Positions 1 to 7,207 are shown, counted from the stretch's first letter. The stretch: 26,105 bases of DNA from Algorimicrobium sp002414705 (GCA_963972425.1 CAXAUF010000042.1:1-26105); one strand, 5' to 3'. Numbers and translations are program-made. Notes: a model not told the origin generated them from the letters alone.

Positions 1-932
1 AATTGTAGCCGCTTAAATCTCGCAATTAATTGTCCAACTTTTTGTTGCAAGTCCATCAATAAGATGTTCTCTTTCTTGGATTTTTCAATCAGGTTCAAGA
101 ACGATTTACTTTTCTTAGTTTCAAAACAGGCTGATTTTGTACAGACCATTTTTCCTTCGCCGAACAGATTGCCTTGATTTGCAGCATTAAAAGGACATTC
201 AACACAAGACCCAGCTTTTGGGACCAATTTTTTATCGGCTACATCAAAAGATGCTTTTTCTAAATCATAGGTCTGGTCTTTAATCATCCTATTGATTTGA
301 TGTGCACTAAAATCCTCGCCCATCGTTTCCAACATCATCTGCTGTTCTTCCGGTTCAAAGAGCGCTACACCTACACCCAATGATATAGTCATTTCGCCAT
401 TACGCACAAATTGCTTAAAACCATCAATCAGCCCAGCCAGTTTAAGTCGCTGTCTGATGAAGTTGTCCGTTCTACCCAATCGCTTTGCGATTTCCGTCGG
501 CGAATATTTCTCACTTAGGTAAGCAATCGCCTCAGCTTCTTCGGTAGGCTCTACATCCTGTCTTTGCAGGTTTTCGATGATTTGAACTTCCAGAACATCA
601 TTGTTCTCATAAGTTCTCACTATACAGGGTACAGTCTTCTTTCCTGCTAATTTACTTGCACGATACCGACGTTCGCCCATTACGATGACATATTGACCAT
701 TTAGTTGTCTTACCGTGATTGGTTGCAACACACCGTGCTTTTCGATACTTTCAGATAGCTGCTTTAACGCATCCTCGTTAAAGGTCTTTCTCGGCTGTTC
801 AAGGTCAGGCTTGATTTTACCCAATGGTAAGTTCTGAATTTGAAGTACGGATGTTTTCTTTCCGTTTACTTCTTTCTTGGCAGTAGATTTCGCTCTACTG
901 CGCTTCTTTGTGGTACTCGCTTTTGTTGTCAT
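1..932 (-). CDS. ParB/RepB/Spo0J family partition protein, 3' end outside window
   Basis: Open frame of 310 codons from ATG at 930-932 to the left edge without a stop, so the C-terminus is missing. A Lys/Thr/Ser-rich N-terminal tail (residues 1-27) precedes a ParB N-terminal domain with its three signature boxes: QPRK at 46-49, GERRYRA at 86-92 and ENLQRQDVEP at 120-129. A helix-turn-helix follows (about 143-165, SPTEIAKRLGRT). Residues 243-269 hold a CxxC...CxxxxC cysteine set (C243, C246, C264, C269), as in ParB-like proteins of Bacteroidota plasmids and integrative elements. The family binds centromere-like DNA and uses CTP to clamp onto it, acting in partition or gene control. Base composition looks richer in G+C by eye than the genes to the right (not counted). 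Its place beside a broken tRNA gene suggests it belongs to an integrated element rather than the core chromosome. No ParA is visible. Confidence 0.9.
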   Translation of the reverse strand, partial: MTTKASTTKKRSRAKSTAKKEVNGKKTSVLQIQNLPLGKIKPDLEQPRKTFNEDALKQLSESIEKHGVLQPITVRQLNGQYVIVMGERRYRASKLAGKKTVPCIVRTYENNDVLEVQIIENLQRQDVEPTEEAEAIAYLSEKYSPTEIAKRLGRTDNFIRQRLKLAGLIDGFKQFVRNGEMTISLGVGVALFEPEEQQMMLETMGEDFSAHQINRMIKDQTYDLEKASFDVADKKLVPKAGSCVECPFNAANQGNLFGEGKMVCTKSACFETKKSKSFLNLIEKSKKENILLMDLQQKVGQLIARFKRLQ

Positions 933-1296
933 AATACTCAAATTTTTGATTAAACAATATTTGAGCAGAAACCAAACGGAAGATAAAATCTTGGCTCAAA
1001 AGGAAACGGAATAAATGAGTAGGGGAAGAAGCGGTGGCTTTATGCCGTAGTCTTTTGATGAAAGTATTTTACGAGTTTAAATTGCGTGTATATTGTATGA
1101 TAATAAACCTCTCTAACGAAAAACTAAGGTTGAGATAAACTAAAATTTATTAATATTAAGTATGGAAAATAGGATTTGGTATCAAATGAAAGGATATAGT
1201 ATTAAAGTCAATTCAGTTCTGAAAAAAGACAAAATGTTGTACCTATGTTGTACCCGAGGTCAAAAATCGTAAAGAAAACCCACTTTTTTAAAATGA
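933..1296. other. Gene-free spacer between parB-like gene and tRNA-Leu, with repeats
   Basis: No convincing gene is present; the longest frame seen is 37 codons from 1162. Next to the parB-like start are three copies of a CTCAAA/TTTGAG element: CTCAAAT at 937-943, its inverse ATTTGAG at 959-965, and GCTCAAA at 994-1000 paired with TTTGAGC at 960-966. Further right the 10-mer ATGTTGTACC occurs twice, at 1234-1243 and 1245-1254, giving an 11-bp period. These could be protein-binding sites (ParB operator, or integrase/excisionase arm sites), which is inference only. Confidence 0.6.
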
Positions 1297-1324
1297 AAAA
1301 GCCGAAGAGAAATCTTCGGCTTTT
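1297..1324 (-). terminator. Rho-independent terminator 3' of tRNA-Leu
   Basis: GCCGAAGA (1301-1308), loop GAAA, TCTTCGGC (1313-1320), with A-tract and T-tract flanks that extend the pairing to 1297-1324. It starts 2 nt beyond the 3' end of the minus-strand tRNA, so it is well placed to end the tRNA transcript. The symmetrical A/T flanks mean it could work in both directions. Confidence 0.85.
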
Positions 1325-1325
1325 G

Positions 1326-1407
1326 TGCGGATGACAGGAATCGAACCTGCACACCTCGCGGCATCAGATCCTAAGTCTGACGTGTCTACCAGTTCCACCA
1401 CATCCGC
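1326..1407 (-). tRNA. tRNA-Leu(UAG), intact
   Basis: Acceptor arms GCGGATG (1407-1401) and CATCCGC (1333-1327) pair fully, with A as discriminator at 1326; CCA is not encoded. The D-arm contains GTGGAACTGGTAGAC. The anticodon stem-loop is TCAGA-CTTAGGA-TCTGA with anticodon TAG at 1373-1371, decoding CUN leucine codons. A long class II variable arm and a T-arm GCAGG-TTCGATT-CCTGT complete it. I see no TAnnTTTG promoter in the 34 nt between this gene and the broken tRNA upstream, so it may be transcribed from the promoter of the broken gene. Confidence 0.96.
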
Positions 1408-1431
1408 ATTTTAAATATTTTAACACTTTTT

Positions 1432-1449
1432 CTTAGGTTAAATCCTAAG
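1432..1449. other. Candidate integration core: 6-bp palindrome over anticodon loop
   Basis: CTTAGG (1432-1437), 6-nt spacer TTAAAT, CCTAAG (1444-1449). The right arm is the anticodon loop of the broken tRNA-Leu and the left arm lies in the non-tRNA flank. Two inverted arms around a 6-nt centre fit the core-site layout of tyrosine recombinases. Similarity to the intact tRNA-Leu stops inside the centre, at 1441. The recombinase itself is not in the window, so this remains an inference. Confidence 0.5.
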
Positions 1450-1481
1450 TCTAGCGTGTCTACCAATTCCACCACGCCCGC
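1442..1481 (-). pseudogene. 5' half of a disrupted tRNA-Leu(UAG)
   Basis: Reading from 1481 leftwards: acceptor strand GCGGGCG, then TG, then GTGGAATTGGTAGACAC (D-arm), then the anticodon loop CTTAGGA with anticodon TAG, up to 1442. From 1441 the sequence departs from any tRNA-Leu and no variable arm, T-arm or matching CGCCCGC acceptor strand follows. Its acceptor strand differs from that of the intact neighbour (GCGGATG), so it is not a simple partial copy of that gene. It keeps a good promoter, suggesting it was the resident gene before being interrupted. Confidence 0.85.
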
Positions 1482-1515
1482 ATTAATACAATTGCAAAAT
1501 TCCGCAATCGGGATG

Positions 1516-1545
1516 CAAATATAAACAATAGTTTGAATAATCAAA
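1516..1545 (-). promoter_or_regulatory. Bacteroidota-type promoter upstream of tRNA-Leu region
   Basis: On the minus strand TTTG (1545-1542) is followed 18 nt later by TATATTTG (1523-1516), an exact match to the -7 consensus TAnnTTTG. It lies about 35 nt before the 5' end of the broken tRNA and points at it. Transcription from here would pass through the fragment into the intact tRNA-Leu and stop at the terminator at 1297-1324. Confidence 0.6.
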
Positions 1546-1579
1546 CGCATCTTATCATAAAAAAGTTCAGACTGTTTTG

Positions 1580-1587
1580 TACTTTTG
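1580..1587 (+). promoter_or_regulatory. Possible -7 element for the M20 dipeptidase gene
   Basis: TACTTTTG matches TAnnTTTG and lies 56 nt before the ATG at 1643. No clear -33 TTTG is present at the usual distance, so the call is weak. Confidence 0.35.
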
Positions 1588-1642
1588 AAAAAACACAAGG
1601 AAATTATTTTCTACCGCTTCAGAAAAAACAAAATATACGAAT

Positions 1643-3031
1643 ATGGAAAACATACAAGGTTACGTAAACGAACATAAACAGCGATTTTTAAACGAGCTCA
1701 TTGAACTGCTCAAAATGCCATCCGTAAGTGCCGATTCAGCATTCAAAAATGATGTACTACGCACAGCAGATGCCATCAAGCTTAGTTTAGAAAAAGCAGG
1801 CTGTGATCATGTTGAAATTTGTGAAACAGCAGGCTATCCAATTGTATATGGCGAAAAAATAATTGATGAAAATCTACCAACTATTTTGGTTTATGGCCAT
1901 TATGATGTACAACCAGCTGATCCTATTGAATTATGGAATTCGCCACCATTTGAACCTGTAATACAAAAAACAGACATTCATCCAGAAGGCGCTATTTTTG
2001 CCAGAGGTGCTTGTGATGATAAAGGACAAATGTATATGCATGTGAAGGCTATGGAGTTCATGACTTCAACCAATCAATTACCGTGTAATGTAAAATTCAT
2101 GATTGAAGGTGAAGAAGAAGTTGGCTCTGTAAACCTATCAACTTTTGTAAAAAATAATCACGAAAAATTAAAAAATGATGTTATCCTCATTTCAGACACT
2201 GGAATGATTGCTAAAGATGTTCCAAGTATTACAACTGGTTTACGTGGTTTAAGCTATGTAGAAGTAGAGGTTACAGGTCCTAATCGTGATTTACATTCAG
2301 GTTTATATGGTGGAGCCGTTGCCAATCCCATTAATATTTTAACCAAAATGATTGCTTCATTACATGATGAAAATAATCATATTACCATTCCTGGTTTTTA
2401 TGATAAAGTAGAAGACTTATCAAAAGAAGAACGTGCGGAAATGGCCAAAGCGCCTTTCTCACTAGATGCATATAAGAAATCTTTAGATATTGATGCCGTT
2501 TATGGTGAAACGGGCTACTCAACTAACGAACGCAATTCTATTAGACCTACGCTAGACGTGAATGGTATTTGGGGTGGTTATATTGGCGAAGGCGCAAAAA
2601 CCGTTATTGCTAGTAAAGCTTATGCTAAAATTTCTATGCGTTTAGTACCTCATCAAGAATGGGAAGAAATTACGGAACTATTCAAAAAACATTTTGAAGG
2701 TATTGCGCCTGAAGGTGTGAAAGTTTTGGTGAAACCACATCATGGCGGACAAGGTTACGTTACACCAATTGATAGTTTGGGGTATCAAGCGGCTAGTAAA
2801 GCGTATGAGGCATCCTTTGGCAAAAAACCAATTCCACAGCGTTCAGGTGGAAGTATTCCTATTGTGTCTTTGTTTGAGCAAGAACTTCAAAGCAAAACTA
2901 TTTTAATGGGTTTTGGTTTGGATAGTGATGCTATTCACTCGCCAAACGAACATTTTGGTGTTTGGAATTACTTAAAAGGTATTGAAACAATCCCGCTGTT
3001 TTATAAATATTTTACAGAACTTTCTAAATAA
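1643..3031 (+). CDS. M20 family dipeptidase (CNDP2/PepV-like metallopeptidase)
   Basis: 462 aa, full length for M20 dipeptidases, no signal peptide, so cytoplasmic. These enzymes hydrolyse di- and short peptides with a two-zinc site. The expected residues are visible: GHYDVQP (H86, with D88 as the helper Asp), GACDDKG (bridging Asp at 125/126), EGEEEVGS (E158 as general base and E159 as ligand), SDTG (D185), and HSPNEHF near the C-terminus (H432). The lid/dimerisation domain fits residues 200-380, including DLHSGLYGG at 216-224. A strong terminator lies just after the stop, so the gene is probably monocistronic. Substrate preference cannot be read from the sequence; its role is presumably peptide scavenging or turnover. 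Confidence 0.93.
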   Translation: MENIQGYVNEHKQRFLNELIELLKMPSVSADSAFKNDVLRTADAIKLSLEKAGCDHVEICETAGYPIVYGEKIIDENLPTILVYGHYDVQPADPIELWNSPPFEPVIQKTDIHPEGAIFARGACDDKGQMYMHVKAMEFMTSTNQLPCNVKFMIEGEEEVGSVNLSTFVKNNHEKLKNDVILISDTGMIAKDVPSITTGLRGLSYVEVEVTGPNRDLHSGLYGGAVANPINILTKMIASLHDENNHITIPGFYDKVEDLSKEERAEMAKAPFSLDAYKKSLDIDAVYGETGYSTNERNSIRPTLDVNGIWGGYIGEGAKTVIASKAYAKISMRLVPHQEWEEITELFKKHFEGIAPEGVKVLVKPHHGGQGYVTPIDSLGYQAASKAYEASFGKKPIPQRSGGSIPIVSLFEQELQSKTILMGFGLDSDAIHSPNEHFGVWNYLKGIETIPLFYKYFTELSK

Positions 3032-3050
3032 ATTTAAATTTCTTTCAATT

Positions 3051-3088
3051 AGACCTCACAGATTTTAAAATCTGTTAGGTCTTTTTTT
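3051..3088 (+). terminator. Rho-independent terminator of the dipeptidase gene
   Basis: AGACCT..CAGATTTT pairs with AAAATCTG..AGGTCT (3051-3081), a long nearly perfect palindrome with short internal mismatches, followed by T-run 3082-3088. It begins 19 nt after the stop codon. Confidence 0.85.
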
Positions 3089-3115
3089 GTATCCATTTTT
3101 AAATATTATCACCTC

Positions 3116-3176
3116 TACAGTTGTAGAATACATTTTTTTGCTCTATGTTTGTAGAACACAATCAAAACTTGTAGAA
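3116..3176 (+). promoter_or_regulatory. Three TTGTAGAA repeats, candidate BlaI operators
   Basis: TTGTAGAA occurs at 3121-3128, 3149-3156 and 3169-3176; the last two extend to TTGTAGAACA. The first is also part of CTACAgtTGTAG (3116-3127), resembling the TACA/TGTA core recognised by BlaI/MecI repressors. Copies sit on the -33 element, the -7 element and directly before the start codon, which suits an autorepressed promoter. Binding by the adjacent BlaI-like protein is inference. Confidence 0.55.
3121..3151 (+). promoter_or_regulatory. Promoter of the blaI/M56 operon
   Basis: TTG (3121-3123), a 20-nt spacer, then TATGTTTG (3144-3151), an exact TAnnTTTG -7 element. The start point would fall about 20 nt before the ATG at 3178. 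Both promoter elements overlap the TTGTAGAA repeats annotated separately. Confidence 0.55.
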
Positions 3177-3177
3177 C

Positions 3178-3543
3178 ATGCAACTATCAAAATCGGAAGA
3201 AGAGTTAATGAATCACCTTTGGAAAATGGAAAAAGGTTTTATGAAAGATTTGTTAGAAGCCTATCCAGAGCCAAAGCCTGCCCCAACAACCGTGGCAACA
3301 CTTTTAAAGCGCATGACAGATAAAGGTTTTGTAGCCTATAATACTTTTGGGAAATCGCGAGAGTACTTTCCACTCGTTAAAAAGAAAGCCTATTTCTCAA
3401 AACACGTTAACGGATTGATAAAGGACTTTTTTAATGATAGCGCGTCACAATTTGCATCGTTTTTTACCAAAGAAACCAATTTATCTAAAACGGAATTGGA
3501 AGAATTAAAAAAACTGATTGATCAAGAAATAAAAAACAAATAA
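3178..3543 (+). CDS. BlaI/MecI family transcriptional repressor
   Basis: 121 aa, normal length for the family. Residues 3-70 form the winged helix: LSKSEEELMNHLW opens helix 1, TTVATLLKRMTDKGFV (37-52) is the recognition helix plus start of the wing, and GKSREYFPLV closes the wing. The C-terminal helical part (about 75-121) is the dimerisation region. Family members repress their own operon as dimers and are released when the partner membrane protease cleaves them. The M56 gene starts 13 nt after the stop, so the two are one operon. The TTGTAGAA repeats over the promoter are likely its targets. Because the partner lacks a penicillin-binding domain, a beta-lactam role should not be assumed. 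Confidence 0.92.
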   Translation: MQLSKSEEELMNHLWKMEKGFMKDLLEAYPEPKPAPTTVATLLKRMTDKGFVAYNTFGKSREYFPLVKKKAYFSKHVNGLIKDFFNDSASQFASFFTKETNLSKTELEELKKLIDQEIKNK

Positions 3544-3556
3544 CAACGAATTAGCT

Positions 3557-5935
3557 ATGGACATTTATATTCTAAAGTTTAGTGCGTGCTTGGCTGTTTT
3601 TATGCTGTTCTATAAATTAGTATTGGAACGTGAAAACATTCATCATTTTAAACGTTTATTTTTATTGGCTGCTCTTTTGGTGTCTATTGGAATTCCGTTA
3701 ATTACGTTTACAACATTTATTGAAGCTGCTCCAATTATAAATGCAGTCGTATTTTCAAATTCGGAATCTGTTGCTATAACAGCTGAAATAGAACCAACGT
3801 TTTCAGACTATCTACCAACTATTCTATGGTCAGTTTATTTCTTAGGCATTATCATATTTCTGGGACGTTTCACCATCAATCTATTTCAACTGATTAAGCG
3901 CATTAAGCAAAATCCGAAATATGTAAAAGGAAATTTAGTTCATGTTTTAATAACGGATTTAATATATCCTCATACCTTCTTGAAGTACATTTTTTTAAAT
4001 AAAACAAAATATGAAACGCACGATATTCCAAAAGAAGTCATGCTGCATGAAGAAACACATGCCAAACAAAAGCACGCTTTAGATATTTTGTTTATTGAAC
4101 TCATGCAAATTATATTTTGGTTTAATCCATTACTCTATTTCATTAAAAAGGACATTAAACTCAACCACGAATTTTTAGCAGATCAAGCCGTTCTGGAACA
4201 AGGAACAGACACCAAAACCTATCAGCACATCTTATTGGCATTTTCAGCTTCCAACACCATGGAAGACGCACAGACTCATCATCTGGCGAATGCTATTAAT
4301 TATTCATTAATCAAAAAACGATTTACAGTTATGAAATCACACACATCAAACACCGTAAAATGGGTAAAAGGACTTATTATCCTGCCTGTTTTAGCTGTAT
4401 TAATTTACAGTTTTAGTAGTAAAAATGAGGTTTATCAACCAGCAGAGCCAAACACTTTTTTTAGTGAAACACCACAAGAACTTTTACCTATTGAAAACAT
4501 TTCGGAAGCCGACAAATTAGTAGGAGCTACTAAAGATAAATTAAAACATCTTAATGCAAACACCATAAAATACAAAAAGAATTCTGATAATAATTTAATT
4601 ATACCCAATCAACCTACAGTTTCACAACAAAAAAACACGCAAAAAGCAAAAACTAGTCAAACTAAATTACTTCTAAAAATATATGATGTTATTTGCGAAG
4701 ATTGCAGATTTAGTTTTGATAAAGAGCTTATAAAAAACCTAAAAATAGAAACCAACACAACTGAAACTATTTCATCCTTCAAGTTTAAAGTTCCCGGAAA
4801 ACCAACCGTTAATGTTGTAGGGAATGGATTGAACGAAGAAGCCCTAACTAATTTAAATTATGCCAAAATTGGCGATTATATTACAATATATGATATAAAA
4901 GCCTCTAAAAACAGTATTAAAACACCTATTCTAATTGAACTACAAGCCAATCTAATTCCGCCACCTCCACCACCAATTCCTGCCAGTGCGACACCTGAAC
5001 AACAAGAAAAATACAAAAAAGTTCAAGACGAATACAACCAGAAATATAAAGTCAAGAAGGGAAAAGTAAGTAATATTCCGCCTCCACCTCCACCACCAAT
5101 TCCTGCCAGTGCGACACCTGAACAACAAGAAAAATACAAAAAAGTTCAAGACGAATATAACCAGAAATATAAAGTCAAGAATGGGGAGGTCAGTAATATT
5201 CCACCACCTCCGCCTCCAGCGCCAATGACCATGGCTAGCGATAAAAAAACAGATGGTAATACCAAAACTGGTTTTATTACAATTAACAACGAAAAGCATT
5301 TTTATGCAACGGTTGAAGGAAAAACCAAATATTATAACCGTTGGGGAAATCAAGTTGATAAAAATGGAAATATACTCTCCACTACCCAAACAAATGGCGA
5401 TGACGTTGTGCCTGGACAGAAAATAAGTAAAGTGTACCAAAATGATCAGGTTGTAAGTGAGTTTAACAAGAATTGGGTGTCTGATACCGAAACTTTGAAT
5501 CCTCCTCCACCTCCACCAATATCACCTTTGGACCATGTTATACAAATGGCCAAGAAAGATGCTTCATTTTTCTATGAAGGAAAATCGGTTTCATCAGATC
5601 GTGCAATTGCTCTATTAAAAAGTAATAGAGAATTAAATATTCTAACTAAAAATACGGACAGTAATATTCCACGAGTATTTATAACCAAAGATCCAATAAA
5701 TCATGATACGCTAAGTAAAACTTCATTCCCAAAACCAACTGCCGAAAATGCCGTCAGCCATCTAAAAGTAATGAATAGACATGGTGCGAAATTTTATTTG
5801 GATGGAAAGGAAGTATCATTTGACGACGCTTTAAAAGCTGTTAGAAAAAATAAGAATGCTGATATTAACTCGACAATTGAACCTCCTGTAGTAAAAATAA
5901 GCACGAAATTAATTGGTGTTATGGGTAAAAAATAA
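3557..5935 (+). CDS. M56 (BlaR1-like) membrane metallopeptidase with Pro-rich repeat region
   Basis: 792 aa. Membrane segments at about 3-20, 33-52 and 88-106 precede the zinc protease domain: HEETH (H164, E165, H168) is the HExxH site, and E205 in NHEFLADQ is the likely third ligand. Helices near 178-196 and 271-287 follow, after which the chain should be periplasmic. That part has no transpeptidase/penicillin-binding domain and so differs from true BlaR1. It holds four Pro runs (six or seven Pro each); between the first three lie two nearly identical 41-residue units beginning PASATPEQQEKYKKVQ. The C-terminal 150 residues contain two related segments (FFYEGKSVSSDRAIALLK and KFYLDGKEVSFDDALKAV). 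Role inferred: senses an envelope signal and cleaves the BlaI-like repressor. Confidence 0.88.
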   Translation: MDIYILKFSACLAVFMLFYKLVLERENIHHFKRLFLLAALLVSIGIPLITFTTFIEAAPIINAVVFSNSESVAITAEIEPTFSDYLPTILWSVYFLGIIIFLGRFTINLFQLIKRIKQNPKYVKGNLVHVLITDLIYPHTFLKYIFLNKTKYETHDIPKEVMLHEETHAKQKHALDILFIELMQIIFWFNPLLYFIKKDIKLNHEFLADQAVLEQGTDTKTYQHILLAFSASNTMEDAQTHHLANAINYSLIKKRFTVMKSHTSNTVKWVKGLIILPVLAVLIYSFSSKNEVYQPAEPNTFFSETPQELLPIENISEADKLVGATKDKLKHLNANTIKYKKNSDNNLIIPNQPTVSQQKNTQKAKTSQTKLLLKIYDVICEDCRFSFDKELIKNLKIETNTTETISSFKFKVPGKPTVNVVGNGLNEEALTNLNYAKIGDYITIYDIKASKNSIKTPILIELQANLIPPPPPPIPASATPEQQEKYKKVQDEYNQKYKVKKGKVSNIPPPPPPPIPASATPEQQEKYKKVQDEYNQKYKVKNGEVSNIPPPPPPAPMTMASDKKTDGNTKTGFITINNEKHFYATVEGKTKYYNRWGNQVDKNGNILSTTQTNGDDVVPGQKISKVYQNDQVVSEFNKNWVSDTETLNPPPPPPISPLDHVIQMAKKDASFFYEGKSVSSDRAIALLKSNRELNILTKNTDSNIPRVFITKDPINHDTLSKTSFPKPTAENAVSHLKVMNRHGAKFYLDGKEVSFDDALKAVRKNKNADINSTIEPPVVKISTKLIGVMGKK
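4957..5205 (+). repeat. 123-bp in-frame tandem duplication inside the M56 gene
   Basis: Two adjacent copies with a 123-bp period (the TGCCAG word recurs at 4981 and 5104) differ at only a handful of bases, clustered near the ends. Each encodes a Pro run followed by PASATPEQQEKYKKVQ and a Lys-rich tail. The near identity at DNA level points to a recent duplication, and the Pro-codon runs at the borders would favour slippage or recombination. Confidence 0.9.
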
Positions 5936-5960
5936 AAGTTTTTTAAATCAAATTAATAAG

Positions 5961-5987
5961 AGCCACGAAAATTTCGTGGCTTTTTTT
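5961..5987 (+). terminator. Rho-independent terminator of the blaI/M56 operon
   Basis: AGCCACGAAA (5961-5970) pairs with TTTCGTGGCT (5972-5981), followed by a T-run to 5987. It lies 25 nt after the M56 stop codon. Confidence 0.9.
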
Positions 5988-6029
5988 GTAACAAAACCAT
6001 CCATTTAACGTTCTAATAGTCAATCAACC

Positions 6030-6045
6030 TGCCTGACGAAAGGCA
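6030..6045. other. Small hairpin upstream of the DUF4407 gene
   Basis: TGCCT (6030-6034), loop GACGAA, AGGCA (6041-6045). It sits 20 nt before the start codon and has no T-run. It may be a short dispersed repeat or a leader structure; nothing further can be said. Confidence 0.35.
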
Positions 6046-6065
6046 AGTCCAAACATCAATCAATC

Positions 6066-7166
6066 ATGTTAAAACATTTCTTCATCCTCTGCTCTGGGTC
6101 TGATAAAGACATTTTAGATACCTGCTCCAATGGTGAGCAAAACAAATACGCAGGTATTGGCGCAACTGTTTTCTTTACCGCTGTTATGGCATTTATTGCT
6201 GCCAGTTATGCACTTTACACCGTATTTGATAATTATTTTATAGCCATGGCATTTGGTGCTATTTGGGGTTTATTGATTTTTAATTTAGACCGTTTTATTG
6301 TTTCAACTATTAAAAAAAGTGACAACAAAATGAACGAATTACTCCAAGCTACGCCTCGGATAATTTTGGCTGTTATTATTGCTGTTGTGATTTCTAAACC
6401 ATTAGAACTTAAAATTTTTGAGAAAGAAATTAATCAGGTGCTTTTAACAGAAAAGAACCAAATGACACTTGAAAATCAGGAAGAGATTGCCAAACAATTT
6501 ACACCTAACATAACTAATTTAGAAACCGATATTTTAGCCCTTCAAAATCAAAGTGCTACAAAAGAAGCAGAAGTTAATGCCTTGTACGACACCTATATTC
6601 AAGAAGCCGAAGGAACAGCTGGCACCAAACTATTAGGAAAAGGGCCTGTATATCAAGAAAAACGGGACAAACATGATAAAGGTTTAGCGGAACTTCAGGC
6701 AATGAAAGAAGCTAATAATGCTAAAATAACAACGATTGAAAATCAAATTGCAGATTTACAGAATAATCAGAAAGCACAAATTCAAAATACGCAACCTATT
6801 ATTAATGGGTTCGATGGTTTAATGGCACGCGTAAATGCCCTACAAAAACTTCCTTGGCTACCATCATTTTTTATATTTCTACTATTTTTGGCAATTGAAA
6901 CATCGCCAATTATTGCTAAATTATTATCGCCAAAAGGCTCTTATGATTATAAATTAGAAGATGCTGAAAGCACAGTAATAACTTGGGCTAAACAAAAAAT
7001 GAACGAGCGGAAGGAAATTCTGAAAACTGATATGGTTTTAAATAATAAAATTTACAAAGACATTTCAGAAGAAGATGAACTTTACAATTATAAGCGTAAA
7101 AAAGCTCGTGAATTGATGCAATTGCAAGCTGATGCGTTTTTTCAGCATCAGAAAAAGACACTTTAG
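6066..7166 (+). CDS. DUF4407 domain membrane protein
   Basis: 366 aa. Membrane segments at about 33-52, 56-73 and 98-113, then a long Gln/Glu/Lys-rich coiled-coil region (about 120-245), then a fourth membrane segment (265-284) and a charged cytoplasmic tail. The N-terminal CSGSD motif (9-13) and LDRFIVS (74-80) are typical of DUF4407, a family common in Bacteroidota with no established function. The layout, a coiled coil between two membrane pairs, suggests a structural or sensing role in the envelope, but that is speculation. It lies between two independent units: the M56 terminator before it and a secreted SnoaL-like gene 41 nt after it, with no terminator between, so the two may be cotranscribed. 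Confidence 0.88.
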   Translation: MLKHFFILCSGSDKDILDTCSNGEQNKYAGIGATVFFTAVMAFIAASYALYTVFDNYFIAMAFGAIWGLLIFNLDRFIVSTIKKSDNKMNELLQATPRIILAVIIAVVISKPLELKIFEKEINQVLLTEKNQMTLENQEEIAKQFTPNITNLETDILALQNQSATKEAEVNALYDTYIQEAEGTAGTKLLGKGPVYQEKRDKHDKGLAELQAMKEANNAKITTIENQIADLQNNQKAQIQNTQPIINGFDGLMARVNALQKLPWLPSFFIFLLFLAIETSPIIAKLLSPKGSYDYKLEDAESTVITWAKQKMNERKEILKTDMVLNNKIYKDISEEDELYNYKRKKARELMQLQADAFFQHQKKTL

Positions 7167-7207
7167 TTTTTTGTTTGTACTTTTAAGAAACAAATAAAAG
7201 TCACGTT

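Larger units (their letters stand above)
1..1441. mobile_element. Probable right end of an integrated element at tRNA-Leu
   Basis: Seen: a ParB-type gene of plasmid/integrative-element type, a spacer, an intact tRNA-Leu, and then a second tRNA-Leu gene broken at the 3' side of its anticodon loop at 1441/1442 within a short palindrome. Known: tyrosine-recombinase elements often integrate into tRNA anticodon loops using inverted repeats around a 6-8 nt overlap. Inferred: the element extends leftwards out of the window and ends at about 1441. No integrase gene lies in the visible part, so the class of element cannot be named. A decayed tandem tRNA duplicate is the main alternative. Confidence 0.5.

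Noticed and set aside
1162..1272. 37-codon plus-strand frame in the spacer left of tRNA-Leu
   Set aside because: It overlaps the tandem ATGTTGTACC repeat, has no recognisable domain and is short for AT-rich DNA; kept only as spacer content.
1386..1598. 70-codon minus-strand frame
   Set aside because: It runs through the broken tRNA-Leu, its promoter and part of the intact tRNA; the codons simply read tRNA sequence.
3087..3323. 78-codon plus-strand frame overlapping the BlaI gene start
   Set aside because: It spans a terminator tail, the promoter and operators and is out of frame with a well-supported BlaI gene.
4952..5440. 162-codon minus-strand frame rich in Trp and Arg
   Set aside because: It is the reverse reading of the Pro-codon runs and duplication inside the M56 gene.
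3178..5935. Beta-lactam resistance sensor-repressor pair
   Set aside because: The M56 protein lacks a penicillin-binding domain and no beta-lactamase or PBP gene is adjacent, so only the family is named.
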